Assembly: GCF_947495825.1 (NCBI RefSeq)
Contig: NZ_CANMAH010000011.1
Location: 62,001 to 126,000, forward strand
DNA: 64,000 nucleotides
Direction of reading: 5' to 3'
From: an uncultured Psychrobacter sp.
GTDB lineage: Bacteria; Pseudomonadota; Gammaproteobacteria; Pseudomonadales; Moraxellaceae
Below the pieces are notes generated by a model, which saw nothing but the letters and a program-made list of their open reading frames with translations, had not been told where the DNA came from and ran no database searches. The translations under genes and the position numbers were made by a program. Positions 39,115 through 48,180 of the stretch are shown here, piece after piece (the first letter of the stretch is position 1; every line of letters begins with the position of its first letter).

Positions 39115-40887
39115 ATGACTAAATATAACCACTACCCCAAATCTCAAAGCGCTACTCAGATGTCAAATGATGAGTCGATGAATAACCAGACGATCAAAGT
39201 GACGGTCGATAATGTGCCCGATGCAAACCCTGCGACTCTATGGTTGATCGATGATGATGCAGCACTGCGATTGATATTGGCGGATACTTTTGAAGATGCC
39301 GGCTTTATGGTTGTCAGCTTTACGCAAGCACAGGCGGCATGGACTCAGCTTAATGATATATTACAACAGCACGCATCAGCGACGCAGCTACCAGATGTGA
39401 TTTTAACCGATATCCGTATGCCGATGATGGATGGCTTATCATTTAGTGATTGGGTACATCAGCATTTTTCTCAGCTGCCCGTTGTCATTATGACTGCTCA
39501 TTCAGACATCAGCTCTGCCATAGACAGCTATCAGACGGGTGCTTTTGAGTATCTGCCTAAACCCTTTGATTTGGATGAAGCAGTCGCAACGATTTATAAA
39601 GCCATTAACTATCAGCCGATTAATCAGATAAATAATAAACAAGCCGAAACCGATGTCAAAGCTCAGGTAGAAAAAGCAAGCAAGCTAAATCCAAAAACCA
39701 AACCAATGAACCGCTTTGACAGTTCAGTAGAAAAGAAATCCTTGGATACAGACAAGACTAATAAGCAAGCTGATAATAGCTTTAATGGTATTATTGGCCA
39801 GTCACAAGCTATGCAAACGGTCTTTCGAGCCGTTGGACGACTGGCGCACTCCCCCATTACGGTACTGATTACAGGCGAATCAGGTACAGGCAAAGAGCTG
39901 GTCGCAAGCGCCCTACATCAGCACTCACCAAGGCAGCAAGAGTCTTTTATCGCGCTTAACATGGCAGCCATCCCCCATGATTTGATTGAGTCTGAGCTAT
40001 TTGGGCACGAAAAAGGCGCTTTTACCGGTGCTACCACGCGCAGACAAGGACGTTTTGAACAAGCAGATGGTGGCACACTGTTTTTGGATGAAATCGGTGA
40101 CATGCCCTTTAGTACACAAACGCGCTTGTTACGAGTATTGGCAAATGGTGAATTTTACCGAGTTGGCGGGCAGCAGCCTATCAAGGTTGATGTACGTATC
40201 ATCGCTGCGACTCATCAAAATCTAGAGCATCTTGTACAGCAAGGCAAGTTTCGTGAAGACTTATTTTATCGTCTAAACGTCATTCGCTTGCCATTACCAC
40301 CACTGCGCTCACGCCGTGAGGATATTCCAGCACTGACCACTCACTTTATGCAGCGCGCAGCTAAGCAAATGAGTACTGCGCCTAAACAGTTGCATCCTGA
40401 CGCGCTACGCCTCATGCAAGCGTTTGACTGGCGAGGCAACGTGCGCCAACTTGAAAACGTCTGCTTATGGCTGACAGTTATGGCAACGGGCGATACTGTC
40501 TTAATTGAAGACTTGCCGCCTGAGCTCTTGGATAATCATTCTTTGCAGCAACAATCTAATCAACCACATAATGACGTTTATGATAACGAGCTTCATCTTA
40601 ATGACACAATGCAGACTTTAGAACCTACCTCCTACTCAGTTGCTACATTAACTTGGCAAGAGATGCTTGCACGCTGGGCAACAGAAACACTACAGGCTGG
40701 TGAGACCGACATCTTGCAAACAGCTACCCCTGATTTTGAACGCGTACTACTAAGTGCAGCACTTACCCATAGTGGCGGAAAAAAGATTGCGGCTGCCAAC
40801 TTATTAGGCTGGGGACGCAATACTTTAACCCGTAAGCTTCAGCTACTTAATATTGAATCTTTAGACAATCCCTTAGAGCAACCATAA
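39115..40887 (+). CDS. glnG: Nitrogen regulation response regulator NtrC (sigma-54 activator)
   Basis: A 590-residue enhancer-binding protein. The receiver domain starts near residue 42 (LWLIDDDAALR) with phospho-acceptor Asp99 in LTDIRMPMMDG. A long polar linker covers about 175-222. The AAA+ domain has Walker A GESGTGKE and the sigma-54 loop GAFTGA. A C-terminal FIS-type helix-turn-helix (GKKIAAANLLGWGRNTLTRKL) binds DNA. It is about 120 residues longer than E. coli NtrC, from the N-terminal extension, the linker and an insertion before the DNA-binding helix. In-frame ATGs at codons 16 and 22 are alternative starts. Confidence 0.94.
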   Translation: MTKYNHYPKSQSATQMSNDESMNNQTIKVTVDNVPDANPATLWLIDDDAALRLILADTFEDAGFMVVSFTQAQAAWTQLNDILQQHASATQLPDVILTDIRMPMMDGLSFSDWVHQHFSQLPVVIMTAHSDISSAIDSYQTGAFEYLPKPFDLDEAVATIYKAINYQPINQINNKQAETDVKAQVEKASKLNPKTKPMNRFDSSVEKKSLDTDKTNKQADNSFNGIIGQSQAMQTVFRAVGRLAHSPITVLITGESGTGKELVASALHQHSPRQQESFIALNMAAIPHDLIESELFGHEKGAFTGATTRRQGRFEQADGGTLFLDEIGDMPFSTQTRLLRVLANGEFYRVGGQQPIKVDVRIIAATHQNLEHLVQQGKFREDLFYRLNVIRLPLPPLRSRREDIPALTTHFMQRAAKQMSTAPKQLHPDALRLMQAFDWRGNVRQLENVCLWLTVMATGDTVLIEDLPPELLDNHSLQQQSNQPHNDVYDNELHLNDTMQTLEPTSYSVATLTWQEMLARWATETLQAGETDILQTATPDFERVLLSAALTHSGGKKIAAANLLGWGRNTLTRKLQLLNIESLDNPLEQP

Positions 40888-40988
40888 AAAATAATGACAT
40901 AAGTCAGTGATAACGCTGTTATATCAATAAAAGCTTGATTTAAATTTTGCAAATTTATCAACGACTTACAAACTCCCGTGCAAAAAAA

Positions 40989-41013
40989 TGCAATTAATTT
41001 AAAATTAATTGCA
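40989..41013. promoter_or_regulatory. Perfect 12-1-12 palindrome upstream of the tRNA-Leu promoter
   Basis: tgcaattaattt is followed by one base and its exact inverse aaattaattgca. It ends nine bases before the -35 of the tRNA-Leu promoter and about 100 bases after the ntrC stop. It is flanked by A runs, so on the minus strand it would look like a terminator, yet no minus-strand gene reads into it from nearby. It could be a protein operator or an ntrC transcript end hairpin. Confidence 0.5.
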
Positions 41014-41021
41014 AAAAGGGG

Positions 41022-41049
41022 TTGCCAAACTATTTAAACTCTATATAAT
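41022..41049 (+). promoter_or_regulatory. Sigma-70 type promoter of tRNA-Leu
   Basis: TTGCCA at 41022-41027 and a perfect TATAAT at 41044-41049, spaced 16 bp. Transcription should start near 41056, about 80 bases before the mature tRNA. It is the best consensus promoter in the window. Confidence 0.75.
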
Positions 41050-41137
41050 AGCCAACCACTGAGACGCACTACCGAATCAGTTAACTATCTAAACGGTGTT
41101 TGAGTTTAAACGCCTTTAATGATAGAGTTTTGATAAT

Positions 41138-41222
41138 GGGGCTGTGGCGGAATTGGTAGACGCACCAGATTTAGGTTCTGGCGCCGCAAGGTGTGAGAGT
41201 TCGAGTCTCTCCAGCCCCACCA
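41138..41222 (+). tRNA. tRNA-Leu (anticodon UAG)
   Basis: 85 bases with the CCA end encoded. The acceptor stem GGGGCTG pairs with CAGCCCC, discriminator A, then CCA. The anticodon stem CCAGA/TCTGG encloses TTTAGGT, giving anticodon TAG, which reads CUN leucine codons. A long variable arm (GGCGCCGCAAGGTGT region) is typical of type II leucine tRNA, and the TΨC arm GAGAGTTCGAGTCTCT is present. Confidence 0.97.
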
Positions 41223-41255
41223 TTTTCGGTTAGTACATCTTAGACCAAATATCAA

Positions 41256-41281
41256 AGCCTGCTTTTTAGCAGGTTTTTTTG
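41256..41281 (+). terminator. Terminator after tRNA-Leu
   Basis: cctgct pairs with agcagg around a four-T loop, followed by seven T residues. It lies 35 bases after the tRNA and just before the convergent kinase gene. Confidence 0.8.
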
Positions 41282-41301
41282 TGTCTGCAATTTTTTTTGA
41301 C

Positions 41302-42315
41302 TCAAACACTTTCCAAATCTTTCAATATCTCATTCATACTTCTATACCGCTTCTCTACTCGTTTTGCCAAAGCCTTATTCAAAATCCTCTGATAGCTCTG
41401 GTACTCTGGTGGTAAGGCTGGAATAGACTGCTGACAATGCTGAATTGCCCACTCTCTTGACGGCTTACTACTTTGATTATTAATTTTAAACGGTCGCTCG
41501 CCCGTTAATATTTCATACAACATTATTCCAAATGCATAAATATCACTTTGTACCGTTGCGTCCTGCCCTTGCCAGCGCTCAGGTGCGAGATAAGCTGGAG
41601 TGCCTGCAGGGTTTGCTACGCTGAGTTTGTCGATATTCTTCGCTAATGCAAAATCAGTCAGCAATAAATTAGGCATGATGCTGCTATTATCCGCACTATA
41701 CGGTAAAAAACTATCTAGCAAAACATTACTCGGCTTAATATCATTGTGTAGCCAGCCAGCTCTATGAAGATTGGCTACTAGATGCGCAATCTGCTTTATG
41801 AGTTGCTGTTTTGTCTTATCGCTTAATAATAAATACTTCTCATTACTTAACTGCTGTGCTAAGTTGCCATTTTCATAGTAAGGCATAGCAAGGAGATTAA
41901 GCTGCGTTTTTTGCGCTAAAACTTCCATATATACGGTTTCGAAGGCTAATACTGGTGGTACTATAATTTGAGGAATGCTATGAGTCCCAGCTGACTGGGA
42001 AATATTGACAGCGGTTAAGACAGCAGCTTCATGACTTGATGAAGACAGCTCATGATTACTTTCGTGACTGAGCTCCCATTTAATCATGACACGACCAAAC
42101 TGCGAATGGCGCGTACGCGTTAGTCCTTGGTAGTTAATGATTTTGACATACGGCCTTTGGTCATTGTTTTGTTGGCTAATACGTTGATGGGCTATCTCAT
42201 CATAGCCTAGCTTTGTTAGCGCTCCACTCAATTCTGGCAATAGCTCTTCCGCTTGCCTACGCAAGGCTTGCTTTATCGCTTGTATTGTAGACGGATTGCT
42301 GGCACTATTTTTCAT
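41302..42315 (-). CDS. Hanks-type serine/threonine protein kinase, non-RD
   Basis: A 337-residue soluble kinase. Catalytic residues are in place: Lys79 in VMIKW, Glu96, Asp192 and Asn197 in HNDIKPSN, Asp221, and APE at 244-246. Three features depart from the norm. No glycine-rich loop is visible before Lys79, the HRD Arg is Asn (non-RD type), and the DFG motif reads DFA. It has no transmembrane segment and no PASTA domains, unlike many bacterial kinases. It is divergent from the DUF815-like ATPase with 68 bp between the starts, so the two may share control. Targets are unknown. Confidence 0.85.
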   Translation of the reverse strand: MKNSASNPSTIQAIKQALRRQAEELLPELSGALTKLGYDEIAHQRISQQNNDQRPYVKIINYQGLTRTRHSQFGRVMIKWELSHESNHELSSSSHEAAVLTAVNISQSAGTHSIPQIIVPPVLAFETVYMEVLAQKTQLNLLAMPYYENGNLAQQLSNEKYLLLSDKTKQQLIKQIAHLVANLHRAGWLHNDIKPSNVLLDSFLPYSADNSSIMPNLLLTDFALAKNIDKLSVANPAGTPAYLAPERWQGQDATVQSDIYAFGIMLYEILTGERPFKINNQSSKPSREWAIQHCQQSIPALPPEYQSYQRILNKALAKRVEKRYRSMNEILKDLESV

Positions 42316-42383
42316 GGTACGACCAAGCCTTTATAGAACTGTTATAAAATGAATTAAACGTAAACTTGATTATTAGAGTCATT

Positions 42384-43382
42384 ATGTCCCAATCAACCAA
42401 TTCGTCTACTGATAAGCTGTCCACTGATTACGCTTTGCCCGAGCCGTTATTGAACTTATTAACTCAATATTTACAACAACACGTGACCCCATCCATTAAG
42501 ATCGATCCTGAGCAACTAGCGTATCGCTGGGTTGGTGGTCGCACCGGACATTTAGAGCCGTTGGCGGTTAACTTGTTTTTGAGTTTGGATGACTTGCATG
42601 GTATCGACACTCAAAAATTAAAGCTGGTACAAAACACGCGCCAATTTCTTAACGGCTATCCAGCCAATCACGTATTGATGACAGGGACACGCGGCGCCGG
42701 TAAATCATCGCTGATTCGAGCATTACTGCAAGCCTATCATAGCGAAGGCTTACGCGTTATTGAGATTGCCCGGGATGATTTGTTGGTTCTCGACAAGATT
42801 CGCGCAGCCATCAACGAGCTACCAGCTGATTGTGGTAGTCGCTATGTGGTGTATTGTGATGATCTTGCATTTAACGGTCAAGATGAAAGCTATCGTACGC
42901 TAAAAAGTGTGTTAGATGGTTCGCTTGATTCTGAACAAGATAAGCTTTTGGTCTATGCAACTAGTAATCGCCGACACCTATTGCCCCAGCTGATGAAAGA
43001 CAATGTCAATATTTATGATGGAAATACCGATGAGGTCAATCCTTATGAAACCATTGACGAGACGGTATCGCTATCTGATCGCTTCGGCTTATGGCTGTCT
43101 TTTTATCCAATGAATCAGCAAACGTATTTACAGATTGTTCAGCATTATCTAAGCTTGCAGTCAGCACACAATTTTAATGATGTTAAGCATGCTGGTAATA
43201 ACAGCGACGAGCAAAAGATCGACGAAGAGCTTGATAAGGAAAAGGAACTTGATGGAACTGTGAGAGCAGCGGCGTTACGCTGGGCATCAGAGCGTGGCGG
43301 GCGTTCAGGGCGTGTCGCTTATCAGTTTAGTCGTTACTGGATAGGACAATCCCAATTGGCTGCCGCAGATAGTCAGTCTTAA
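42384..43382 (+). CDS. DUF815-family AAA+-like ATPase
   Basis: The frame opens at TTG 42366; the ATG at 42384 gives 332 residues. Walker A GTRGAGKSS is at 101-109. A Walker B-like VVYCDDLAF follows about 50 residues later, then ATSNRRHLLPQ, a sensor-type motif seen in the DUF815 family. After residue 255 comes a charged insertion (EQKIDEELDKEKELDG) and then a C-terminal lid with RGGRSGRVAYQF. The family is widespread but has no settled function that I know of. Its stop is one base from the rnz stop on the other strand. Confidence 0.82.
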   Translation: MSQSTNSSTDKLSTDYALPEPLLNLLTQYLQQHVTPSIKIDPEQLAYRWVGGRTGHLEPLAVNLFLSLDDLHGIDTQKLKLVQNTRQFLNGYPANHVLMTGTRGAGKSSLIRALLQAYHSEGLRVIEIARDDLLVLDKIRAAINELPADCGSRYVVYCDDLAFNGQDESYRTLKSVLDGSLDSEQDKLLVYATSNRRHLLPQLMKDNVNIYDGNTDEVNPYETIDETVSLSDRFGLWLSFYPMNQQTYLQIVQHYLSLQSAHNFNDVKHAGNNSDEQKIDEELDKEKELDGTVRAAALRWASERGGRSGRVAYQFSRYWIGQSQLAAADSQS

Positions 43383-43383
43383 C

Positions 43384-44493
43384 TCATTTGCTATCGCGTG
43401 CAGATCCTAAACACTGTACGCGGCTGTCTGCTTGACCCTCAACTACTTCTGCTGCACCATCGACCCTATATTGCGCAAAATCTTCAGCTAGCCACAGATT
43501 ACCATGATAGACGCTTTTGGCATCTAAACGGATATGTCCCATATTGAGCGTCGTGCTATCTAGGTTATCAAAGCGCTGATAACGGGCACTAAAATGTGTC
43601 AAAATGAGATTAGACAGGCCAATATCTTGGGCAAACTTACCAACTCGCTGTGCGCTACTATGCATGGGATCAAAGTCTGGGTTTTCGACTTGAATTTTAT
43701 TTAAGACTTCATCGGTATAAGTCGCCTCATGCACCAATAAATCGGCATCTTGTAGCGCTGAAGTTAAAAGCCTTGGCGTATCGTTGTCACCCGCTATCAC
43801 TACCCTTGTACGTAGCTTTTCATTATCGACATAATCTGCTGAGCGTAGCTGCTTACCGTCCTCGGTTATGACGTCTTTACCCTGCTGCAACATCCCCCAT
43901 AGCTGACTGGCCGGAATACCAGCTGCACGCAATTTATCAGTATTGAGCATGCGACGACTAATAGTTTGAGTAATACCAAAACCATAAGAGGGCACGCGAT
44001 GTGATAGGCGATGGATATCTATCATAAGCTGTTGCTGATTGTCCAAGCTGATAATTACCTGACTTTCATTATCTGGCTGAGACGGCAAATCTTCTATTGC
44101 CATAAAATTAATAGCAAATGGAAAATGCAGCTCAGTAGTTAGGGTTACAGCATCCAACAGTTTGCTAATGGCTTTGGGTGCGATAAGCGTTAGCGCCTCT
44201 TTACGTCCTGACATGGCAGCACTAGCGAGCAATCCTGGCAAACCATAACAATGATCGCCATGCACATGCGTAATACAAATGGCGGTAAGTTTGTGCAAAG
44301 ATAAGTGAGTATGTAGCAACTGATGTTGCGTGCCTTCACCGCAATCAATGAGTATCCAAGGACGTGACTTTTTACTTTGCTGTTGATTAGATTTTGATAG
44401 ATAAGGATTAAGGCACTCAATTGCTAGCGCAGTGACGTTACGCTGCTTGGTCGGTACGCCAGCTGAGGTTCCCAAAAAGGTTAATTGAAGCAT
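43384..44493 (-). CDS. rnz: Ribonuclease Z
   Basis: A 369-residue metallo-beta-lactamase-fold endonuclease that trims tRNA 3' ends. The zinc motif THVHGDH gives His76, His78, Asp80 and His81. Other motifs are LGTSAGVPT near the N terminus, the exosite region, GDNDTP, and LTHFSARY near residue 300. It is longer than E. coli RNase Z (305 residues). The tRNA-Leu here already encodes CCA, so RNase Z may act as a backup or on other RNAs. Convergent with the DUF815 gene. Confidence 0.92.
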   Translation of the reverse strand: MLQLTFLGTSAGVPTKQRNVTALAIECLNPYLSKSNQQQSKKSRPWILIDCGEGTQHQLLHTHLSLHKLTAICITHVHGDHCYGLPGLLASAAMSGRKEALTLIAPKAISKLLDAVTLTTELHFPFAINFMAIEDLPSQPDNESQVIISLDNQQQLMIDIHRLSHRVPSYGFGITQTISRRMLNTDKLRAAGIPASQLWGMLQQGKDVITEDGKQLRSADYVDNEKLRTRVVIAGDNDTPRLLTSALQDADLLVHEATYTDEVLNKIQVENPDFDPMHSSAQRVGKFAQDIGLSNLILTHFSARYQRFDNLDSTTLNMGHIRLDAKSVYHGNLWLAEDFAQYRVDGAAEVVEGQADSRVQCLGSARDSK

Positions 44494-44536
44494 AGGTCGT
44501 CATTCGTAGCAAAATTTATTCATATCTAATAAGAAG

Positions 44537-44782
44537 TTATGACAATTTACAAAGGATGGTTTTATCACCTTCAACAACTTGTCCACCATTAGCAAAACAT
44601 TGATTAACCATGCTAGATTCGTGCGACTTCCATCCTCCATAGAAACTGGCTATACATAATAAAACGACTAATATCTTTTGCGACCATGCCTTAACGGTTA
44701 CTTGCTGAGAAGCAAGCTGCCGCTGTGCAAGCTGATCCTTATCGAGACTAGAGGGTTTATTCAAGTTATTAGAATCTGTCAT
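44537..44782 (-). CDS. Small membrane protein of unknown function
   Basis: The frame opens at 44833, but the ATG at 44782 has the ribosome binding site ggtaag and gives 81 residues. One transmembrane helix (KILVVLLCIASFYGGW, about 37-52) separates a polar N-terminal segment from a short C-terminal domain with a Cys pair (Cys65 and Cys79), which could form a disulfide if periplasmic. I do not recognise the family. It lies 43 bases upstream of rnz on the same strand and may be cotranscribed with it. Confidence 0.6.
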   Translation of the reverse strand: MTDSNNLNKPSSLDKDQLAQRQLASQQVTVKAWSQKILVVLLCIASFYGGWKSHESSMVNQCFANGGQVVEGDKTILCKLS

Positions 44783-44897
44783 TATCTTACCTTTTATAGG
44801 GCGAGTTATGGAAGGACATATTAAAATGAACATGTCTTAAACACAATCAACATACAAATATATAGCGTCTGTGAGCGCACTAATATATTTAGTGGTC

Positions 44898-45566
44898 CTA
44901 AAACTGGACACGGCCACCTTTGACTTCAGCTTGCTTGAAAGCTGCACGAGCTTCACAGCGCTTTAACCAATTTAGTATGTTGGCATATTTTACTTTGTCG
45001 AGTCCACTTCCTGCATTGGTAGCGACGACCACAAGATGCATTTGAATGTCTGCAGCACTAAAGGCTTCGCCTGCAAACCAATGATTGTGCTGTAGTTGCT
45101 GCTCCATCATGTTTAGCATCGTTGTCAGACTATCATTGATCATATTATTTTCGACTTGCTTACGAATGCTTTTACTCACAGGCTTGATAAGCATTGGCGA
45201 TTTTTCGACCACTTTAGTAAACACCAAACGCATGACCAATAGCGGCATTATTGATGCTTCGGCAAAGTGTAGCCAAAAGGTAAAAGATTCCCATGCCTCT
45301 TCATTATCATCAGTAGGCTTAAACTGCTGTTCTTTATCATAATGCTTGAGTAAATACTCAATGATGAACCCTGACTCGACCAACGCACGCCCGTTCACCT
45401 CCAAGATAGGAGTATGACCGAGGGGATGAATTTTCTTTAGGCTATCAGGTGCCCGATAAGCGTTGGTACGCTCATAACAGGTCAGCTGATAGTCTGCGTT
45501 TAACTCTTCTAAAAGCCATATAATACGAAACGAGCGTGAGTTCTCTAAATGATGCAGATGTAACAT
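44898..45566 (-). CDS. Glutathione S-transferase family protein
   Basis: A 222-residue cytoplasmic protein. The N-terminal thioredoxin-like half (LHHLENSRSFRIIWLLEELN..HPLGHTPIL) and the Glu-Ser glutathione-binding pair in LVESGFIIEYL are typical, and the C-terminal half is the all-helical domain. The N terminus carries Asn8-Ser9, where a catalytic Ser is common in the bacterial beta/theta-like groups. The substrate is not predictable. It stands alone with about 115 bp on the downstream side and 155 bp upstream. Confidence 0.9.
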   Translation of the reverse strand: MLHLHHLENSRSFRIIWLLEELNADYQLTCYERTNAYRAPDSLKKIHPLGHTPILEVNGRALVESGFIIEYLLKHYDKEQQFKPTDDNEEAWESFTFWLHFAEASIMPLLVMRLVFTKVVEKSPMLIKPVSKSIRKQVENNMINDSLTTMLNMMEQQLQHNHWFAGEAFSAADIQMHLVVVATNAGSGLDKVKYANILNWLKRCEARAAFKQAEVKGGRVQF

Positions 45567-45722
45567 GGATTCATCCTAATGATAAGTGGTAAATTAAGCA
45601 AAGTAACTTGTTGATGCTATTGATGATAGCGCACTTAGCCATGCTTTAATACAGTCAGATCATCCAATGACAGTCAAATGCAATGGCTATGTGGTCAGTT
45701 TTGTGCCTCGTATCTTTGTGGA

Positions 45723-46793
45723 CTATCTTGAATATAGCTGATCAATTTTATGCGAGATCTTATTCATTTTGGATTGATAACGTCTAATCTTACGAAACCG
45801 ATGCGCAGCTAAGACACCTTTGATACGGCGATTCTTTAGACGGCGACGTGGTGGAAAACTGCCAACTTGTGGTTCGTTGTAACCATGTAGGCGATTGTCA
45901 CGGCGGCGTGCTAAATAACCAAGTCCACTATCCATAATCATAATCAATAATGCAACAAAGATCATGCCGTACATAAATAACGAGCCACCCTCCTCAACGC
46001 TTTGATGCAAGATAGTGACCGAAAATATAAATAAAAATATGGGCTCAAGGTAGCATAATGTCCCAAATAATGAGACGGGCAATTTTTGACTGGCCACCAT
46101 AGTCAATGACATAGCCGCAGTACTAATCACACCCAATAGCGGCAAAAAATACCATAGCTTGTTGGTGGATATGGCCAACTCAAAACCGCCACTCATATAC
46201 AATGTGACCAAGACGATGGGTAATAGCAAGACAAGATCAGAGATAAGACCTGTAATAGGCGGCACAGCCATTTTTCGGCGTAGCAAATAATAAGGCGGAT
46301 ACCCCAAACAGACGAATAATGTCGCCCAAGATATTGCACCGTATTGAAAAACATCATAAGCAATACCTGCTCCTGCAAAAAGTATCGCAACCCACTGCAG
46401 CAGGCTCATGCTTTCATGATAAAAAAACCGACCAACTATGATCATAATCATAGGATATAAAAAGTAGCCTAAAGTCACCTCTAAACCAAGATCGTTCACT
46501 GGTGCCCACATAAATATCCAAATTTGTGCACCTAAAATAGGCGTAGGAACAATAAATAAAAACCACTCTTTCGCTGTTTTTAGCGTCTTTAGATAATCAA
46601 AAATATGTTGCCATTGCTTTAATACACTGACCAGTAGCACTAAACTAAACAACATCATAATCACACGCCACGAGGCAACCTGCGTGCCTGATAGCGGCTG
46701 CATAATTAAGCCAAACAAAAACAATAACGAGTATAAAAAATTTGCAGCTACCGCGATGATCGTGCCCTGCGACGTTTGGTTGGTAGGGAACAT
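45723..46793 (-). CDS. RarD/EamA-type membrane transporter, copy 1
   Basis: A 356-residue protein with about ten transmembrane helices of the drug/metabolite transporter superfamily. LSGTQVASWRVIMML (about 35-49) resembles the RarD motif for helix 2. The last about 60 residues form a basic, Arg-rich tail (GYNEPQVGSFPPRRRL..) that ordinary EamA proteins lack. It is the second of a tandem pair with the gene at 47046, with equal length and closely similar sequence. It is separated from it by a very strong terminator. Substrate unknown. Confidence 0.85.
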   Translation of the reverse strand: MFPTNQTSQGTIIAVAANFLYSLLFLFGLIMQPLSGTQVASWRVIMMLFSLVLLVSVLKQWQHIFDYLKTLKTAKEWFLFIVPTPILGAQIWIFMWAPVNDLGLEVTLGYFLYPMIMIIVGRFFYHESMSLLQWVAILFAGAGIAYDVFQYGAISWATLFVCLGYPPYYLLRRKMAVPPITGLISDLVLLLPIVLVTLYMSGGFELAISTNKLWYFLPLLGVISTAAMSLTMVASQKLPVSLFGTLCYLEPIFLFIFSVTILHQSVEEGGSLFMYGMIFVALLIMIMDSGLGYLARRRDNRLHGYNEPQVGSFPPRRRLKNRRIKGVLAAHRFRKIRRYQSKMNKISHKIDQLYSR

Positions 46794-46834
46794 AATAACA
46801 GCCTTAAAAATTAGAGCGCTTCCTTGGCAGTTTT

Positions 46835-46880
46835 AAAAAAAAACAAAAGCCTCCGACGTCTACGTCGGAGGCTTTTGTTT
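46835..46880 (-). terminator. Perfect 18-bp terminator between the two EamA genes
   Basis: aaacaaaagcctccgacg pairs perfectly with its inverse at 46863-46880 around a TCTA loop. On the minus strand nine T residues follow. It ends the transcript of the upstream copy, so the two paralogues are probably separate units. Confidence 0.9.
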
Positions 46881-47045
46881 ATAAGATTATCGTACAGTAC
46901 TATTGTCGTACCATACCAAGATACATGCTTTGATAAATACTTTGAATTTATCTTGCTTACGTCATGACGATATTATGTCAAAATCAAGTCATATAAGCAA
47001 TATATCTGCTCAACTGACCCGTCAATTCTGATTCTTGAGAACTGC

Positions 47046-48116
47046 TTACTTTGCATCTAGCTGCTCTATTTTTCGCTGCATTTTATCTATTTTGCTTTGA
47101 TACTTTCTAATTCTGCGAAAACGATGGGCCTTTAGCACACCATCTATACGGCGATCTATCAGACGGCGACGCGGAGGAAAGCCGCCCACTTGTGGCTCAT
47201 TATAGCCATGGAGTCGATTGTCACGGCGCCGCGTTACGTAACCCAAGCTACTTTCCATAATCATGAAAACTAGTGCCAAAGTAATCATACCATACATAAA
47301 TAAAGAGCCGCCCTCATGAAGACTTTGACCCAATATTGTAATAGAAAATACAAACAGTAGCATAGGCTCAAGATAGCTTAGCGCGCCAAACAATGAGACA
47401 GGCAGTTTACTACTAGCAACCATGGAGAGCGACATTGCAAGAGCACTAAAAGCGCCAAGCAACGGTAACAAATACCAAAATTTACTGGTCTGTAACGCAA
47501 CGCTAAAACCACCGCTGACATAAAGCATGATTAATACCACAGGCGTCAATAAGGCGAGATCAGACAACAAGCCGGTGACGGGCGGTACTGCCAGTTTGCG
47601 CCGTAGTAGATAATATGGCGGATAACCCAAACATGCAAACAAGGTTACCCATGATATCGACCCGTATTGAAATATATCATAACCAACCCCCATCGCTGCA
47701 CATAGCGCTGCCACCCATTGTAGGATACTCATACGTTCATGATAAAAAAAGCGCCCAATTACTATCATGATGAGTGGCAATAGAAAATAACCCAAAGTCA
47801 CATCAAGACCATAACCGTTGACAGGTCCCCACATAAATAGCCAAATCTGTCCACCGAGTATTGGTGTTGGTAGTATAAATAACAACCAATCTTTAGGAGT
47901 TTTTAGCGTTTTTAAATAATCAAAGACATGCTGCCACTGCTTGGTAAAACTGACCAATAATACCAGACTCAATAGCATCATTAGCACACGCCATGACGCT
48001 ACTTGTGTACCTGATAAGGGCATCATAAATAACCCAAACAAGAACATAAACGCAAACAAAAAACTTGATGTTACCGATGCAACGGTTCCCTGAAAAGTTT
48101 GGTTGGTCGTGAGCAT
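47046..48116 (-). CDS. RarD/EamA-type membrane transporter, copy 2
   Basis: The frame opens at 48188, but the ATG at 48116 (MLTTNQTFQGT) aligns with the start of copy 1 and gives the same 356 residues. It has about ten transmembrane helices, the same LSGTQVASWRVLMML motif, and the same basic C-terminal tail (GYNEPQVGGFPPRRRL..). The high similarity over the full length, with the genes in tandem, points to a duplication. It lies just downstream of the gyrA terminator. Substrate unknown. Confidence 0.85.
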   Translation of the reverse strand: MLTTNQTFQGTVASVTSSFLFAFMFLFGLFMMPLSGTQVASWRVLMMLLSLVLLVSFTKQWQHVFDYLKTLKTPKDWLLFILPTPILGGQIWLFMWGPVNGYGLDVTLGYFLLPLIMIVIGRFFYHERMSILQWVAALCAAMGVGYDIFQYGSISWVTLFACLGYPPYYLLRRKLAVPPVTGLLSDLALLTPVVLIMLYVSGGFSVALQTSKFWYLLPLLGAFSALAMSLSMVASSKLPVSLFGALSYLEPMLLFVFSITILGQSLHEGGSLFMYGMITLALVFMIMESSLGYVTRRRDNRLHGYNEPQVGGFPPRRRLIDRRIDGVLKAHRFRRIRKYQSKIDKMQRKIEQLDAK

Positions 48117-48180
48117 AACAGTAGCCTTAAAAAATAAAACTTTATGGGCATGATTGATAAAAAACTCAAAATATATAAAA

